Origin: Candidatus Bipolaricaulota bacterium | GTDB taxonomy: Bacteria > Bipolaricaulota > Bipolaricaulia > UBA7950 > UBA9294 | Length of the DNA stretch: 64,000 nt | Direction of reading: 5' to 3' | Assembly (NCBI GenBank): GCA_028278555.1 | Contig: JANQEA010000064.1 | Location: 237,334 to 301,333, forward strand | In this document: positions 18,197 through 26,548 of the stretch, in pieces | Layout: every line of letters starts with the position of its first letter | Position numbering within the stretch: the stretch's first letter is position 1 | Program-made: the position numbers and the translations under genes | Notes under the pieces: generated by a model | What the model was told of the DNA's origin: nothing | Seen by the model: only the letters and a program-made list of their open reading frames with translations | The model's database searches: none

Positions 18197-19434
18197 TGGG
18201 ACAGATCGCCGCCCTCCGCTGCGTCAGCTGTGGGTCCGAGTACGGGCCAGACCAGATCGAGTACACCTGCCCAGCGTGTGGTCCGCGGCGCGGAACGCTC
18301 GAGGTCCGATACGACTACGATCGTCTCCGTAGCGAGCTGACGCGCGACTCGTTCGCCCGGGCCGGTCTCGCATCGATGTGGCGCTATCTGCCGCTCCTCC
18401 CGATCACCGACGAGACGTCCATCCAACCGCTCCGCGTCGGGTGGACGCCGACCTATCGGTATCCCGAGTTCGCCAGCGAACTCGGGCTCTCCGCGCTCTA
18501 TGTGAAGGACGACGGGCAAAACCCGACGGCGTCGTACAAGGACCGCGCCAGCTCGCTCGTCGTCATCAAGGCCCAGGAGAAGAACATGCCGGTCGTCACC
18601 TGCGCGTCGACCGGAAACGCCGCCAGCTCCCTCGCCGGCTTCGCGGCGGCGACGCCTCTGGAGACGATCATCTTCGTTCCGGAGAGGGCGCCCGAGGCGA
18701 AGGTCGCACAGCTCCTCGTCTACGGGGCGCGGGTCTTCCTCGTCCGCGGCTCCTACGACGTCGCCTACGATCTCGCCGCCGAGGCGGCCGAGGCGTTCGG
18801 CTGGTACAACCGCTCCGCCGCGGTCAACCCGAATCTCGTCGAGGGGAAGAAGACCGGCGCACTCGAACTGGCCGAGCAACTCGATTGGAATCCGCCCGAC
18901 GTCGTGCTCGTCAGCGTCGGCGACGGCTCGGTGATCAGCGGGATCTGCAAGGGATTCGCCGAACTGCAGTCGATTGGACTGATCGAGCGGACGCCCGAGG
19001 TGATCGGCGTTCAGGCAGAGGGTTCGGCACCGATCGCCGATTCGTTCGCCCGCTTCGACGGAGGCGAAGTCGCGATCGAAGACGTCGAGGCATCGACGAT
19101 CGCCGACAGTATCTGCGTCGGGGCACCGCGGGACATCGTCAAGGCGGTCACCTACGTGCACGCGAACGGCGGACGCTTCGTCACGGTGTCGGACGCCGCG
19201 ATCCTCGGTGCAATCGTCGAACTGGCGCGGCGGACCGGCGTCTTCGCCGAGCCGGCCGGCGCAGCCGCTTTCGCCGGACTTCGCAAGCTGGTCACGGCGG
19301 GAGACCTCGCAGGGAAGTCAGCGGCGGTTATGATCACCGGGAGCGGATTGAAGGACGTCGCTTCGGCACGCCGCGCGATCGGAGAACCGGCGATTATCGA
19401 TCCGACGCTCGCCGCCATTGAGGAGCATCTATGA
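18196..19434 (+). CDS. threonine-synthase-like PLP enzyme in purine operon
   Basis: A 412-residue fold-type II PLP enzyme. The N-terminal zinc-ribbon-like part (CVSCG and CPACG) and the PLP lysine motif NPTASYKDRA, followed by CASTGNAASSLA, match threonine synthase. Its ATG overlaps the ygfK stop and its own stop overlaps the hydroxylase Fe-S subunit, so it is locked into the purine operon. E. coli-type clusters carry YgeX (2,3-diaminopropionate ammonia-lyase), also fold type II, in a comparable setting. A role on a diaminopropionate-like breakdown product is therefore plausible but unproven. No thrB or hom is adjacent, so classical threonine synthesis is less favoured by context. Confidence 0.85.
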   Translation: MGQIAALRCVSCGSEYGPDQIEYTCPACGPRRGTLEVRYDYDRLRSELTRDSFARAGLASMWRYLPLLPITDETSIQPLRVGWTPTYRYPEFASELGLSALYVKDDGQNPTASYKDRASSLVVIKAQEKNMPVVTCASTGNAASSLAGFAAATPLETIIFVPERAPEAKVAQLLVYGARVFLVRGSYDVAYDLAAEAAEAFGWYNRSAAVNPNLVEGKKTGALELAEQLDWNPPDVVLVSVGDGSVISGICKGFAELQSIGLIERTPEVIGVQAEGSAPIADSFARFDGGEVAIEDVEASTIADSICVGAPRDIVKAVTYVHANGGRFVTVSDAAILGAIVELARRTGVFAEPAGAAAFAGLRKLVTAGDLAGKSAAVMITGSGLKDVASARRAIGEPAIIDPTLAAIEEHL

Positions 19435-19901
19435 AGGTCCGATTGACCGTCAATGGAAGACCGCTGGAGGGAGAAGCCGACGCCGAGACCCGGTTGCTCG
19501 ACTTCCTCCGCGAAGACCTACAGCTGACCGGGACGAAGGAGGGCTGCGGCGAGGGCGAGTGCGGCGCGTGCACCGTGCTGATCGACGGACAACCGGTCAA
19601 CTCGTGCCTCGTGCTCGCGCTTCAGGCCGACGGCTCTGACGTGTTGACGATCGAGGGGATCGCCGACGGTGACACGCTCCATCCGATCCAGCAAGCGTTC
19701 GTCGAGACGGGTGGAGTGCAATGCGGCTTCTGCACGCCCGGCTTCATCATGGCGGCCTACGCGCTCCTCAAAGCGACTCCGAATCCAACCGACGAGGAGA
19801 TCCGCAGCGCCCTCGAGGGGAATCTCTGCCGGTGCACTGGCTACGAGAGGATCGTCGACGCCATCCGCCTCGCCGCCGGACGGATGCAGGGGGACGCATG
19901 A
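19431..19901 (+). CDS. xanthine dehydrogenase-type [2Fe-2S] subunit (copy 2)
   Basis: A 156-residue paralogue of the subunit at 5295. It has all eight cluster cysteines: GCGEGECGAC plus VNSC, then QCGFCTPGF and LCRCTGY. ATGA overlaps link it to the genes on both sides. No molybdenum subunit follows it, so it must serve the large subunit at 2981, another one elsewhere, or YgfK. Confidence 0.93.
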   Translation: MKVRLTVNGRPLEGEADAETRLLDFLREDLQLTGTKEGCGEGECGACTVLIDGQPVNSCLVLALQADGSDVLTIEGIADGDTLHPIQQAFVETGGVQCGFCTPGFIMAAYALLKATPNPTDEEIRSALEGNLCRCTGYERIVDAIRLAAGRMQGDA

Positions 19902-20503
19902 TCGACGCCGTCGTCCTTGCGGCCGGTCTGGCGTCCCGGATGGGGGAGCCGAAACCGTTGCTCCCGATCGACGGCGAACCGGCTCTGAGTCGGATCCTCC
20001 GATCGATTCGCGAAGCGGGCATCCCCCAACCGATCGTCGTCCTCGGGGGACACTCAGCCGATCGGATCGAAGAGACAGTCGATCTGACCGACTGCACCGT
20101 CGTCGTCAACGACGCGCCGGAAACTGGAATGAGCCGATCCCTGTGTCTCGGTCTCGATGCGCTCTCCCCCGACGCCGCAGGCCTGCTCGTCTTTCACGCC
20201 GACATGCCATTCATCCGCGTCGAGACCATCCTTGCCGTCCTTCGCGCCGCCGAACGGGGTGCACAGATCGCCGCGCCAATCTGTGAGAAGCAGCGCGGTT
20301 TCCCTGTCTTCTTCCGCCGTGCACACGTCTCGGAGCTTCGGCACACGTTGGCCGGCGACGCCGGCGGGCGGGACTACATCGATGCCCACCGAGAAGCGCT
20401 CGAGTCCGTCGTCGTCGACGATCCAGGCGCCGTCCACGACATCGATCGACCGGCGGACCTCGCCGCCTGGGAAGGAGACCGCGCATGCGCTACCAGCAGG
20501 TAG
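19898..20503 (+). CDS. mocA: MocA-like molybdenum cofactor cytidylyltransferase
   Basis: A 201-residue nucleotidyltransferase of the MobA/MocA/IspD fold. The N-terminal signature is VVLAAGLASRMGEPKPLLP and the metal-binding aspartate is in LLVFHADMPF. MocA makes molybdopterin cytosine dinucleotide, the cofactor form used by bacterial xanthine-dehydrogenase-type enzymes, which fits its place between two hydroxylase subunits. The ATG at 19898 overlaps the preceding stop; its 3' end overlaps the FAD-subunit gene by 19 bases. Confidence 0.85.
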   Translation: MIDAVVLAAGLASRMGEPKPLLPIDGEPALSRILRSIREAGIPQPIVVLGGHSADRIEETVDLTDCTVVVNDAPETGMSRSLCLGLDALSPDAAGLLVFHADMPFIRVETILAVLRAAERGAQIAAPICEKQRGFPVFFRRAHVSELRHTLAGDAGGRDYIDAHREALESVVVDDPGAVHDIDRPADLAAWEGDRACATSR

Positions 20504-21318
20504 TCGACGAAGCGGAGCTGCTCACAGCCCTGTCCGATCCGGCCGCTGCGATCCTCTCCGGGGGGACCGATCTCCTCGTCAAGATCCGCGGGGGAGTCGC
20601 GGCGCCGGAAACGCTCCTCGACATCGGCCGGATCCCGACCCTCAGTGGAATCCGTGAATCGAACGGTTCGATCGAGATCGGCGCGGCGACAACGGAGACC
20701 GAGATCCTCGCCTCGTCGATCGTCCAGGAGACGCTCCCCGTTCTGACAACGGCCCTCGCGGGCCTCGGGTCGATCCAGATCCGGAATCGGGGGACCCTCG
20801 GCGGGAACCTGGCGAACGCGTCGCCGGCCGCCGACAGCGCGATCCCGCTCCTCCTGTACGATGCGGAACTCGATCTCGTCGGACCGAACGGACCTCGGAC
20901 CGTTCCGCTCGACGGATTCTTCCTCGGCCCCGGGAAGACCGCGCTCGAACCCGGAGACTACATCCGGACGATCCGCGTGCCGATTCCCGAGCCGGGGTGG
21001 TGCCCCTTCTATCACAAGGTCGGGAAGCGTCGCGCATTGACGATCGCCATCGCTTCGGTCGGAGCGCTGATCCGGATCGAGGGTGATCGAATCGTCGGCG
21101 TGCGATTCGCCGCCGGATCGGTCGCCCCGACGCCAATCCGGCTCCATGCGGTCGAGGAACGGATTCGGAGCAACGCGCTGACAGAGGAAGTCGTCGACGA
21201 AGCGAGGCGCCTCGCCATGGAGAGCGTCTCGCCGATCGACGACGTCCGAGCGACAGCAGATTACCGCAGGTGCGTTGTAGGGGACCTAGTGGCAAGAGCG
21301 CTCCGGCTCGCTCCCTGA
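20485..21318 (+). CDS. xanthine dehydrogenase-type FAD subunit (copy 2, YgfM-like)
   Basis: A 277-residue FAD-binding subunit with the flavin motifs AILSGGTDLLVKI (about residues 22-34) and IRNRGTLGGNLANASPAAD (about 98-116). It resembles YgfM/CoxM and is only moderately similar to copy 1 at 5768. It is the last gene of the ssnA operon. The region after it (21319-21389) contains no gene. Confidence 0.92.
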   Translation: MRYQQVVDEAELLTALSDPAAAILSGGTDLLVKIRGGVAAPETLLDIGRIPTLSGIRESNGSIEIGAATTETEILASSIVQETLPVLTTALAGLGSIQIRNRGTLGGNLANASPAADSAIPLLLYDAELDLVGPNGPRTVPLDGFFLGPGKTALEPGDYIRTIRVPIPEPGWCPFYHKVGKRRALTIAIASVGALIRIEGDRIVGVRFAAGSVAPTPIRLHAVEERIRSNALTEEVVDEARRLAMESVSPIDDVRATADYRRCVVGDLVARALRLAP

Positions 21319-21389
21319 TTCCCGACCTCTCGACACGCCGAGCGCCGTTCCGCTATGCTGGGTCCAAGGCTCACTCCGAGGAGGTCAAC

Positions 21390-21791
21390 ATGAATCGAAT
21401 CCGACGGATCGCCGCGACGATCGCGCTGGGCGGCGTGCTCGCGCTCGTTGCCGGCTGTTTCCTCCTCAGTCGGCCGCCGACCGCGTCGTTCGTCGTCCTC
21501 TATAACGTGACCGAAGATCCTCTCGTCGTCGATCTCGACGCCTCGGCCTCTTCGGATCCGGACGGCGACGCGATCGCTGCGTACCTATGGACGTTCGGCG
21601 ATGACGTGGAGATCCTCACTCCTCTCGCCTACTCACGCCTCGTCACCGTTCCGGTCCTGCGCGTCCGCTATCCGTTCGAAGGCGAGTTCGCGATCACGCT
21701 GTTCGTTCGAGACGAGCGCGGTCTGACGTCCGAGGCGGGGCAGACGGAGACGATCCTCCTACCGAATCTTCCCGTCGGGCCGACGCCGTAG
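21390..21791 (+). CDS. small PKD-domain lipoprotein
   Basis: A 133-residue predicted lipoprotein. The signal peptide ends with the lipobox LVAGC (cysteine near residue 23), so it should be lipid-anchored at the cell surface. The rest forms one PKD-like Ig fold, with the tell-tale LDASASSDPDGDAIAAYLW and the strand FAITLFVRDERG. The start has a strong GAGGAGG site. It has the same layout as the lipoprotein at 53050. Function unknown; PKD domains usually bind proteins or sugars. Confidence 0.8.
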   Translation: MNRIRRIAATIALGGVLALVAGCFLLSRPPTASFVVLYNVTEDPLVVDLDASASSDPDGDAIAAYLWTFGDDVEILTPLAYSRLVTVPVLRVRYPFEGEFAITLFVRDERGLTSEAGQTETILLPNLPVGPTP

Positions 21792-21816
21792 GCAGAGGCG
21801 CAGCCGAGGCTCACGA

Positions 21817-22245
21817 TCACGTATCGGGCGAGTGGCGCTTCGAGTAGTAGACGATCTCCGGGTGGGCGATGAACCCGATCCGCTCGAAGAAGGCCATCGA
21901 TTCCACGTTCCATCCTTCGATCAGACAGGTCACGATCTCGATTCCCCGCTCGAGGAGTCGCGCTTCGACAGCGCCGACGAGCGCGGTTCCGATTCCGCGA
22001 CCGCGGTGCTCCGGGAGGACGGCCAGCCGATTGATCCAACCCTTCCGGCCGTCGTGCGTACCGAGGACGGCACCGATCAGCACGCGGTCCTCCTCCGCTG
22101 CGAGGAAGACCGCGCCGTCGCCCTCCAATTCGCGGCCGATCCGATCCCTTTGATCCCGCCCGTGCGGACGATAGGGGAGTTCGGATGCCTCCCAAAGCGC
22201 GACCAACCCGTCGTAGTCCTCTGACGTCAGGTCTCGGATCCGCAT
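21817..22245 (-). CDS. GNAT family N-acetyltransferase
   Basis: A 142-residue acetyltransferase. The acetyl-CoA loop is in NRLAVLPEHRGRGIGTALV (about residues 72-90), and the C-terminal GNAT block is MAFFERIGFIAHPEIVYYSK. The substrate cannot be read from sequence. The ATG at 22245 has GGAGGGAG upstream, which separates it from a longer open frame reaching 22467. It is convergent with the PKD lipoprotein gene. Confidence 0.88.
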   Translation of the reverse strand: MRIRDLTSEDYDGLVALWEASELPYRPHGRDQRDRIGRELEGDGAVFLAAEEDRVLIGAVLGTHDGRKGWINRLAVLPEHRGRGIGTALVGAVEARLLERGIEIVTCLIEGWNVESMAFFERIGFIAHPEIVYYSKRHSPDT

Positions 22246-22277
22246 CGACTCCCTCCTTCCGCCGCACGTGCAGGCAC

Positions 22278-22305
22278 AGGGTATCCGATCGCTTGCACCT
22301 CTCAA
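22278..22305 (-). promoter_or_regulatory. promoter of the GNAT gene at 21817
   Basis: Minus-strand TTGAGA (22300-22305), 16-bp spacer, TACCCT (22278-22283), about 33 bases upstream of the ATG at 22245. Confidence 0.45.
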
Positions 22306-22409
22306 GACCGCCGACATCGGCCCGGACACGCCTCCCCTGTGCAGGGGTCGGACGGCCTCCCTCCGTGTCGGTGCGGATCGTAGCATTCCGAGGAAGGAGG
22401 GTGAGCGAG

Positions 22410-23000
22410 ATGAGGATCCGTATCGCACTGCTCGTGATGCTGCTCGGATTCGCTGTGGCGTTGCCATGCATGGCGGAGCTCGAGCCGGCGCTCTTCTCGA
22501 TCGGATTCGCCGTCGGCGTTCCGTATGGGCTGCCCGTTGATTGGTCCGGTTCCTTCACGACCCTCACCGGAGAGGCGCTCATCTCTCGCAACCTGACCGT
22601 CGCCTTTGACTTCGGGACCTACCCGGCCTCCTTCCCCGATCTCTATGAGGGAAGCGTCTCCCTCCTCGTGAAGGGCTGGCTCGGTGCAGCGAGCCTCTTC
22701 GCCGGAGGCGGACTGACCGGCCGTTGGCACGACGTCGGCGCGACGTGGGTCGGTGTTCCGCACCTGAATCTGAAGGCCGGCGCGCAGGCGTGGCTGCTCG
22801 AGTCGCTGGCGTTCGTCATCCAGGCACGCACCATCGAACCCCTTCCGGTCAGCTGGGCGCTGACACCCGAGTTCTCGCTCGGCATCTCCGTCGCTTTCGG
22901 ACGCGCCCGTCCGGGGACGACCTCCGTCGACGGAGCGATCCTTTGGCTCCTCGTCGGCCTCGGCGTCGCAGCAGCGATCGCCTTCCTCCCGCGTATCTAG
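22410..23000 (+). CDS. secreted/envelope protein of unknown function
   Basis: A 196-residue protein with a clear signal peptide (residues 1 to about 22, ending in a PCMAE region). A middle part rich in alternating hydrophobic and glycine residues follows, as in outer-membrane beta-barrel proteins. The C-terminal hydrophobic segment (about 172-193) ends in FLPRI. The ATG at 22410 lies nine bases after GGAAGGAGG; a GTG at 22401 is less well spaced. I do not recognise the family. Confidence 0.7.
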   Translation: MRIRIALLVMLLGFAVALPCMAELEPALFSIGFAVGVPYGLPVDWSGSFTTLTGEALISRNLTVAFDFGTYPASFPDLYEGSVSLLVKGWLGAASLFAGGGLTGRWHDVGATWVGVPHLNLKAGAQAWLLESLAFVIQARTIEPLPVSWALTPEFSLGISVAFGRARPGTTSVDGAILWLLVGLGVAAAIAFLPRI

Positions 23001-23051
23001 CCGGCAGAGAGCATGTGAAGCACTGCCCCTCCGATGGCACGGATGTCCCTC

Positions 23052-23080
23052 TTCAATTGCGTTTGGACTTGTGCTATACT
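23052..23080 (+). promoter_or_regulatory. promoter of rpoD with extended -10
   Basis: TATACT (23075-23080) is preceded by TGC, giving an extended -10. A weak TTCAAT (23052-23057) sits 17 bp upstream. The predicted transcript has a leader of about 130 bases before the sigma-factor ATG, in which I see no obvious structure. Confidence 0.6.
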
Positions 23081-23215
23081 GAAGGCTCGCGCCGATAGTA
23101 CCGAGTAGAAGCGCGAAAAGAAGGGAACTACAAGAGACCGAGAATGGATCGGGGGCCCGAGGGGGCGTCCGATTCTGTCTGATTGTCGGAGGCGTCTACG
23201 CCCCAGGAGATGTCG

Positions 23216-24151
23216 ATGAAAGAGTCGAAGGCGACGATCAACCTAAGCAAGAATCTGAGTGCGAAGCCGGAGGAGGACCGTAAGACGGCGGCACGCTCCT
23301 CGCGATCGGACAACCCGATCCGCACCTACTTCGGGGAGATCAGTCGCGTCCCGCTCCTCACCCGCGAAGACGAAGTCCGTCTCTCGAAGCGGATCGAGAG
23401 CGGCGACACGCAAGCGAAAGAGGAGCTCGCCGAGGCGAACCTCCGCCTCGTCGTCTCGATCGCCAAGAAGTACCGGGGATGCGGTCTCCCATTCCTCGAC
23501 CTGATTCAGGAGGGCAACCTCGGCCTGATGAAGGCGATCGAGAAGTTCGACTACACCAAGGGCTACAAATTCTCGACCTACGCCACATGGTGGATCCGGC
23601 AGGCGATCCTTCGCGCGATCACCAATCGGTCCCGGACGATCCGTGTCCCGACGCACATCAACGAGTTGATCCGAAAGATCTATCAGGTCGAGCGGAACTA
23701 CCTGAAGGAGACCGGCGAGCTTCCGACGCCGGAGAACCTCGCCACCGAACTCGAAACGACCGTCGAGAACATCATCAAGGCGAAGAAGACGGCCCAGAGC
23801 ATGACCTCGCTCGACATGCCGATCGGACACGATGACGACGGATCCGTCCTCGGGGACTTCATCGAGGATGCCTCGGTCGAGTCTCCGGAGCGCGAGACGT
23901 TCGAGCACCTCTTGGTGCAGGAGCTGGAGCGGGCCCTCGACGAACGGCTGACCGATCGAGAACGGCGGATTCTCGAACTTCGCTACGGGCTGAACGACTA
24001 CCAGCCGAAGACGCTCGATGAAGTCGGAATTGAGTTCGGAATCAGCCGTGAGCGCGTCCGTCAGATTCAGAAGGAGGCGCTCGCCAAGCTGCAGGACTCC
24101 TCGCTGAAGCGCCGCCTCGAATGGTTCAAGCTTCTGTCTGAAGCGGCGTAG
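23216..24151 (+). CDS. rpoD: primary RNA polymerase sigma factor (RpoD/SigA)
   Basis: A 311-residue sigma-70 factor without the acidic region 1.1 of larger RpoD proteins. Region 1.2 is NPIRTYFGEISRVPLLTRE. Region 2 has the core-binding and -10-recognition helices (LDLIQEGNLGLMKAIEKFDY then KFSTYATWWIRQAI). Region 3 follows, and region 4.2 is GISRERVRQIQKEALAKL. These motifs mark a group 1 factor and fit the TTGnnn/TAnnnT promoters seen across the window. The ATG at 23216 has AGGAG six bases upstream; an ATG six bases earlier lies too close to it. Its last 26 bases overlap convergent topA. Confidence 0.95.
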   Translation: MKESKATINLSKNLSAKPEEDRKTAARSSRSDNPIRTYFGEISRVPLLTREDEVRLSKRIESGDTQAKEELAEANLRLVVSIAKKYRGCGLPFLDLIQEGNLGLMKAIEKFDYTKGYKFSTYATWWIRQAILRAITNRSRTIRVPTHINELIRKIYQVERNYLKETGELPTPENLATELETTVENIIKAKKTAQSMTSLDMPIGHDDDGSVLGDFIEDASVESPERETFEHLLVQELERALDERLTDRERRILELRYGLNDYQPKTLDEVGIEFGISRERVRQIQKEALAKLQDSSLKRRLEWFKLLSEAA

Positions 24152-26417
24152 CCTCCGATAGCGGCTCGCGGTGACCGCAGTCCTTGTTCGTGCAGCGGAG
24201 TTCCTCGCCTTTCTTCTCGACCAAGACCCCGGCGTCGCAGTCGGGGCAGTGCTTGACCGGCTTCTCGCTGACCGCGTACCGGCAATCCGGGTATCGGTTG
24301 CAGCTGTAGAAGATCCGGCGGCGCTTCGACGAATACTTCTCGACCAGCTCCCCCTCGCCGCACTTCGGGCACGGGATGCCAGTCGAAACAGGCGCCGTCG
24401 CTCCGCACTCGGGATCGGTGCACTTGTAGTAGCGCCCGAAGCGCCCGGTCTTCAGCTCCATCTCGCCGCCGCACGTTGAGCAAGGGATCGTCTGGCTGTG
24501 CTCCTCGGCCGCCGCAGCGAGAGCATCCTTCACCTTGACCCCTTCCGCGTCGTAGCGGACGGGGAGGGTCGGAGGCAGATTGACCGTGTTCCGGCAGGTT
24601 GGGTAGTCGGTGCATCCGAGGAAGAAGGAGCCCTTCCAGTAGCGTAGCTCCATCGGCGATCCGCAGACGTCGCACGTCACGTCGGATGGAACCTGAAAGA
24701 CTCGCTTGCCCCCACCGTCGATCTCCGCTTCCAACGTGGAGAGACGCTCCGAGAACGGACCGTAGAATTCGTTCAGGGCGTCGAGACGTGACATGTCCCC
24801 TTCCTCGATGTCGTCGAGATCCTCCTCCAGGTGGGCGGTGAACCGCGGCGTAACAGTCTCGACGAAGTGGCGCTGAAGGAAGTCGATTACCATCTGCCCG
24901 AGGAGCGTCGGCCGGAGGCTTCCGCCGTCCTTGATCGCATACCCGCGGTCCTGGATCACCGAGATGATCGAAGCGTAGGTGCTCGGACGGCCGATCCCCT
25001 CCTTCTCGAGGAGGTTGATCAAGCCTGCCTCGCTGTAGCGCCGGGGCGGTTCGGTGAACTTCTGGCGCGACTCGAGATCCTCGAGCTTGACCGCATCGCC
25101 CTCGTGAACGTCCGCAGGAATCGGGCTGTCCTTCGTCCGCTGCTCGGGGAGAGCGCGGAGGAATCCGTCGAACCGGAGGACGCTTCCGGATGCCTCGAGC
25201 GTGTAGCGACCGGCCTCAAGGACGATCTTCCGCTGCCGGTAGACCGCCGGAGCCATCTGGGTCGCGAGGAACCGTCCGTAGATCAGCCCGTAGAGTTTCT
25301 GCTGATCGGGCGACAGGTGCTCCGCGATCGACGCGGGTGTTCGGGATTCGTCGGTCGGGCGAATCGCCTCGTGCGCGTCCTGCGATCGCCGCTTGTTCTT
25401 GAACGTCCGAACCTTCGCCGAGAGGTACTCTTTCCCGTACGACGACGCGATCACTTCTCGCGCCTGCTCGACCGCCGCCTCCGAGACACGGACCGAATCG
25501 GTTCTCATGTACGTGATCAATCCCTCGGTCCCCTCGGGCAGCGCGATCCCCTCGTAGAGCTCCTGCGCGATCCGCATCGTCCGTCTCGGGGCAAATCCCA
25601 GCTGTGACGAGGCCGCCTGCTGCAACGTGCTCGTGATGAACGGCGGCGAGGGGTTCCGCTTCCGTTCCTTCTCCTCGACCTGGGCCACGCGAATCTCGTT
25701 CGCATTCCGGATCTCAGCGACGATCGCTTCGGCCGTCTCCCCGTTCGGGATCGCCAGCTTCGCCCCATCCTGTTTCGTCACCGAAGCGACGAATGGCTCA
25801 CCGTTCGTCAGGTGTGCGTCGATCTCCCAGTATTCCTCCGGGATGAATGCCGTGATCTCGGCCTCTCGATCGCAGAGGAATCGGAGAGCAACCGACTGGA
25901 CGCGCCCGGCGGACAGGCCGGCGAATCGATTCCCGGCGATCGTGCGCGACAACAATGGACTGACGAGATACCCCATCAGCCGGTCGAGAATCCGGCGGGT
26001 CCGCTGCGCCTCGACCTTCTTCAGATCGATCGCGCCAGGCGATTTCAGCGCATCGAGGATCACCGGCTTCGTGATCTCGTTGAAGACCGGCCGAGCGAAT
26101 GCGCTTTCGTTCTTGACGACCCGGTTGAGAATCGTGAACAGGTCGTAGGCGATCGCCTCGCCTTCGCGGTCATGGTCCGTCGCCAGATAGACGTGCTCGG
26201 CATCCTTGGCGGCTTCGCGGAGCTCCGTCACGAGCTTGCTCCGCTTCGTCTCGAACTTCGCGTCGAATCCCTTCTCGACGTTCACTCCAAGGTCGTTCTT
26301 CGGCAGATCCCTGACGTGTCCCTGCGACGAGAGGACTCGGTAGTCCTTCCCAAGGTACTGGCCGATTGTGCGCGCCTTGGTCGGCGACTCGACGATGATT
26401 AGCTTCTTCAATCCCAC
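24126..26417 (-). CDS. topA: DNA topoisomerase I
   Basis: A type IA topoisomerase of about 763 residues that relaxes negative supercoils. The TOPRIM domain starts KKLIIVESPTKARTI and contains the YLATDHDREGEAIA block. The active tyrosine is in LITYMRTDSVRVS. The C-terminus has four CXXC-type zinc ribbons: CDVCG to PTC, CSTCG to PEC, CPKCG to PDC, and CPDCD to KDC. Initiation is at the GTG at 26417 or the TTG at 26411; AAGGAG precedes both and the TTG gives the more usual N-terminus. It overlaps the 3' end of rpoD. Confidence 0.96.
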   Translation of the reverse strand: MGLKKLIIVESPTKARTIGQYLGKDYRVLSSQGHVRDLPKNDLGVNVEKGFDAKFETKRSKLVTELREAAKDAEHVYLATDHDREGEAIAYDLFTILNRVVKNESAFARPVFNEITKPVILDALKSPGAIDLKKVEAQRTRRILDRLMGYLVSPLLSRTIAGNRFAGLSAGRVQSVALRFLCDREAEITAFIPEEYWEIDAHLTNGEPFVASVTKQDGAKLAIPNGETAEAIVAEIRNANEIRVAQVEEKERKRNPSPPFITSTLQQAASSQLGFAPRRTMRIAQELYEGIALPEGTEGLITYMRTDSVRVSEAAVEQAREVIASSYGKEYLSAKVRTFKNKRRSQDAHEAIRPTDESRTPASIAEHLSPDQQKLYGLIYGRFLATQMAPAVYRQRKIVLEAGRYTLEASGSVLRFDGFLRALPEQRTKDSPIPADVHEGDAVKLEDLESRQKFTEPPRRYSEAGLINLLEKEGIGRPSTYASIISVIQDRGYAIKDGGSLRPTLLGQMVIDFLQRHFVETVTPRFTAHLEEDLDDIEEGDMSRLDALNEFYGPFSERLSTLEAEIDGGGKRVFQVPSDVTCDVCGSPMELRYWKGSFFLGCTDYPTCRNTVNLPPTLPVRYDAEGVKVKDALAAAAEEHSQTIPCSTCGGEMELKTGRFGRYYKCTDPECGATAPVSTGIPCPKCGEGELVEKYSSKRRRIFYSCNRYPDCRYAVSEKPVKHCPDCDAGVLVEKKGEELRCTNKDCGHREPLSEATPLQTEA

Positions 26418-26438
26418 AGGCTCCTTTCGAAGTGGCCC

Positions 26439-26466
26439 ATTATACAGATGCTTCTTTCGCTGTCGA
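26439..26466 (-). promoter_or_regulatory. promoter of topA
   Basis: Consensus TATAAT (26439-26444) on the minus strand with TCGACA (26461-26466) 16 bp upstream, ending 21 bases before the start codon. One of the best promoters in the window. Confidence 0.7.
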
Positions 26467-26548
26467 GGAGACCGATGTCCGCCGCATGGAGGCGGATTGG
26501 GCATGACCTTCGGGCGGTTCGTACAATCGATCGAGGAAGAGGTGGACC

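Noticed and set aside
2981..21318. Selenoprotein in the purine locus (in-frame TGA)
   Set aside because: Some purine hydroxylase systems use selenium, but I see no gene interrupted by TGA and no SECIS-like hairpin; all frames are intact.
22246..22467. N-terminal extension of the GNAT gene at 21817
   Set aside because: The added residues are low-complexity Arg/Ser sequence across the promoter; the ATG at 22245 has a good ribosome site.
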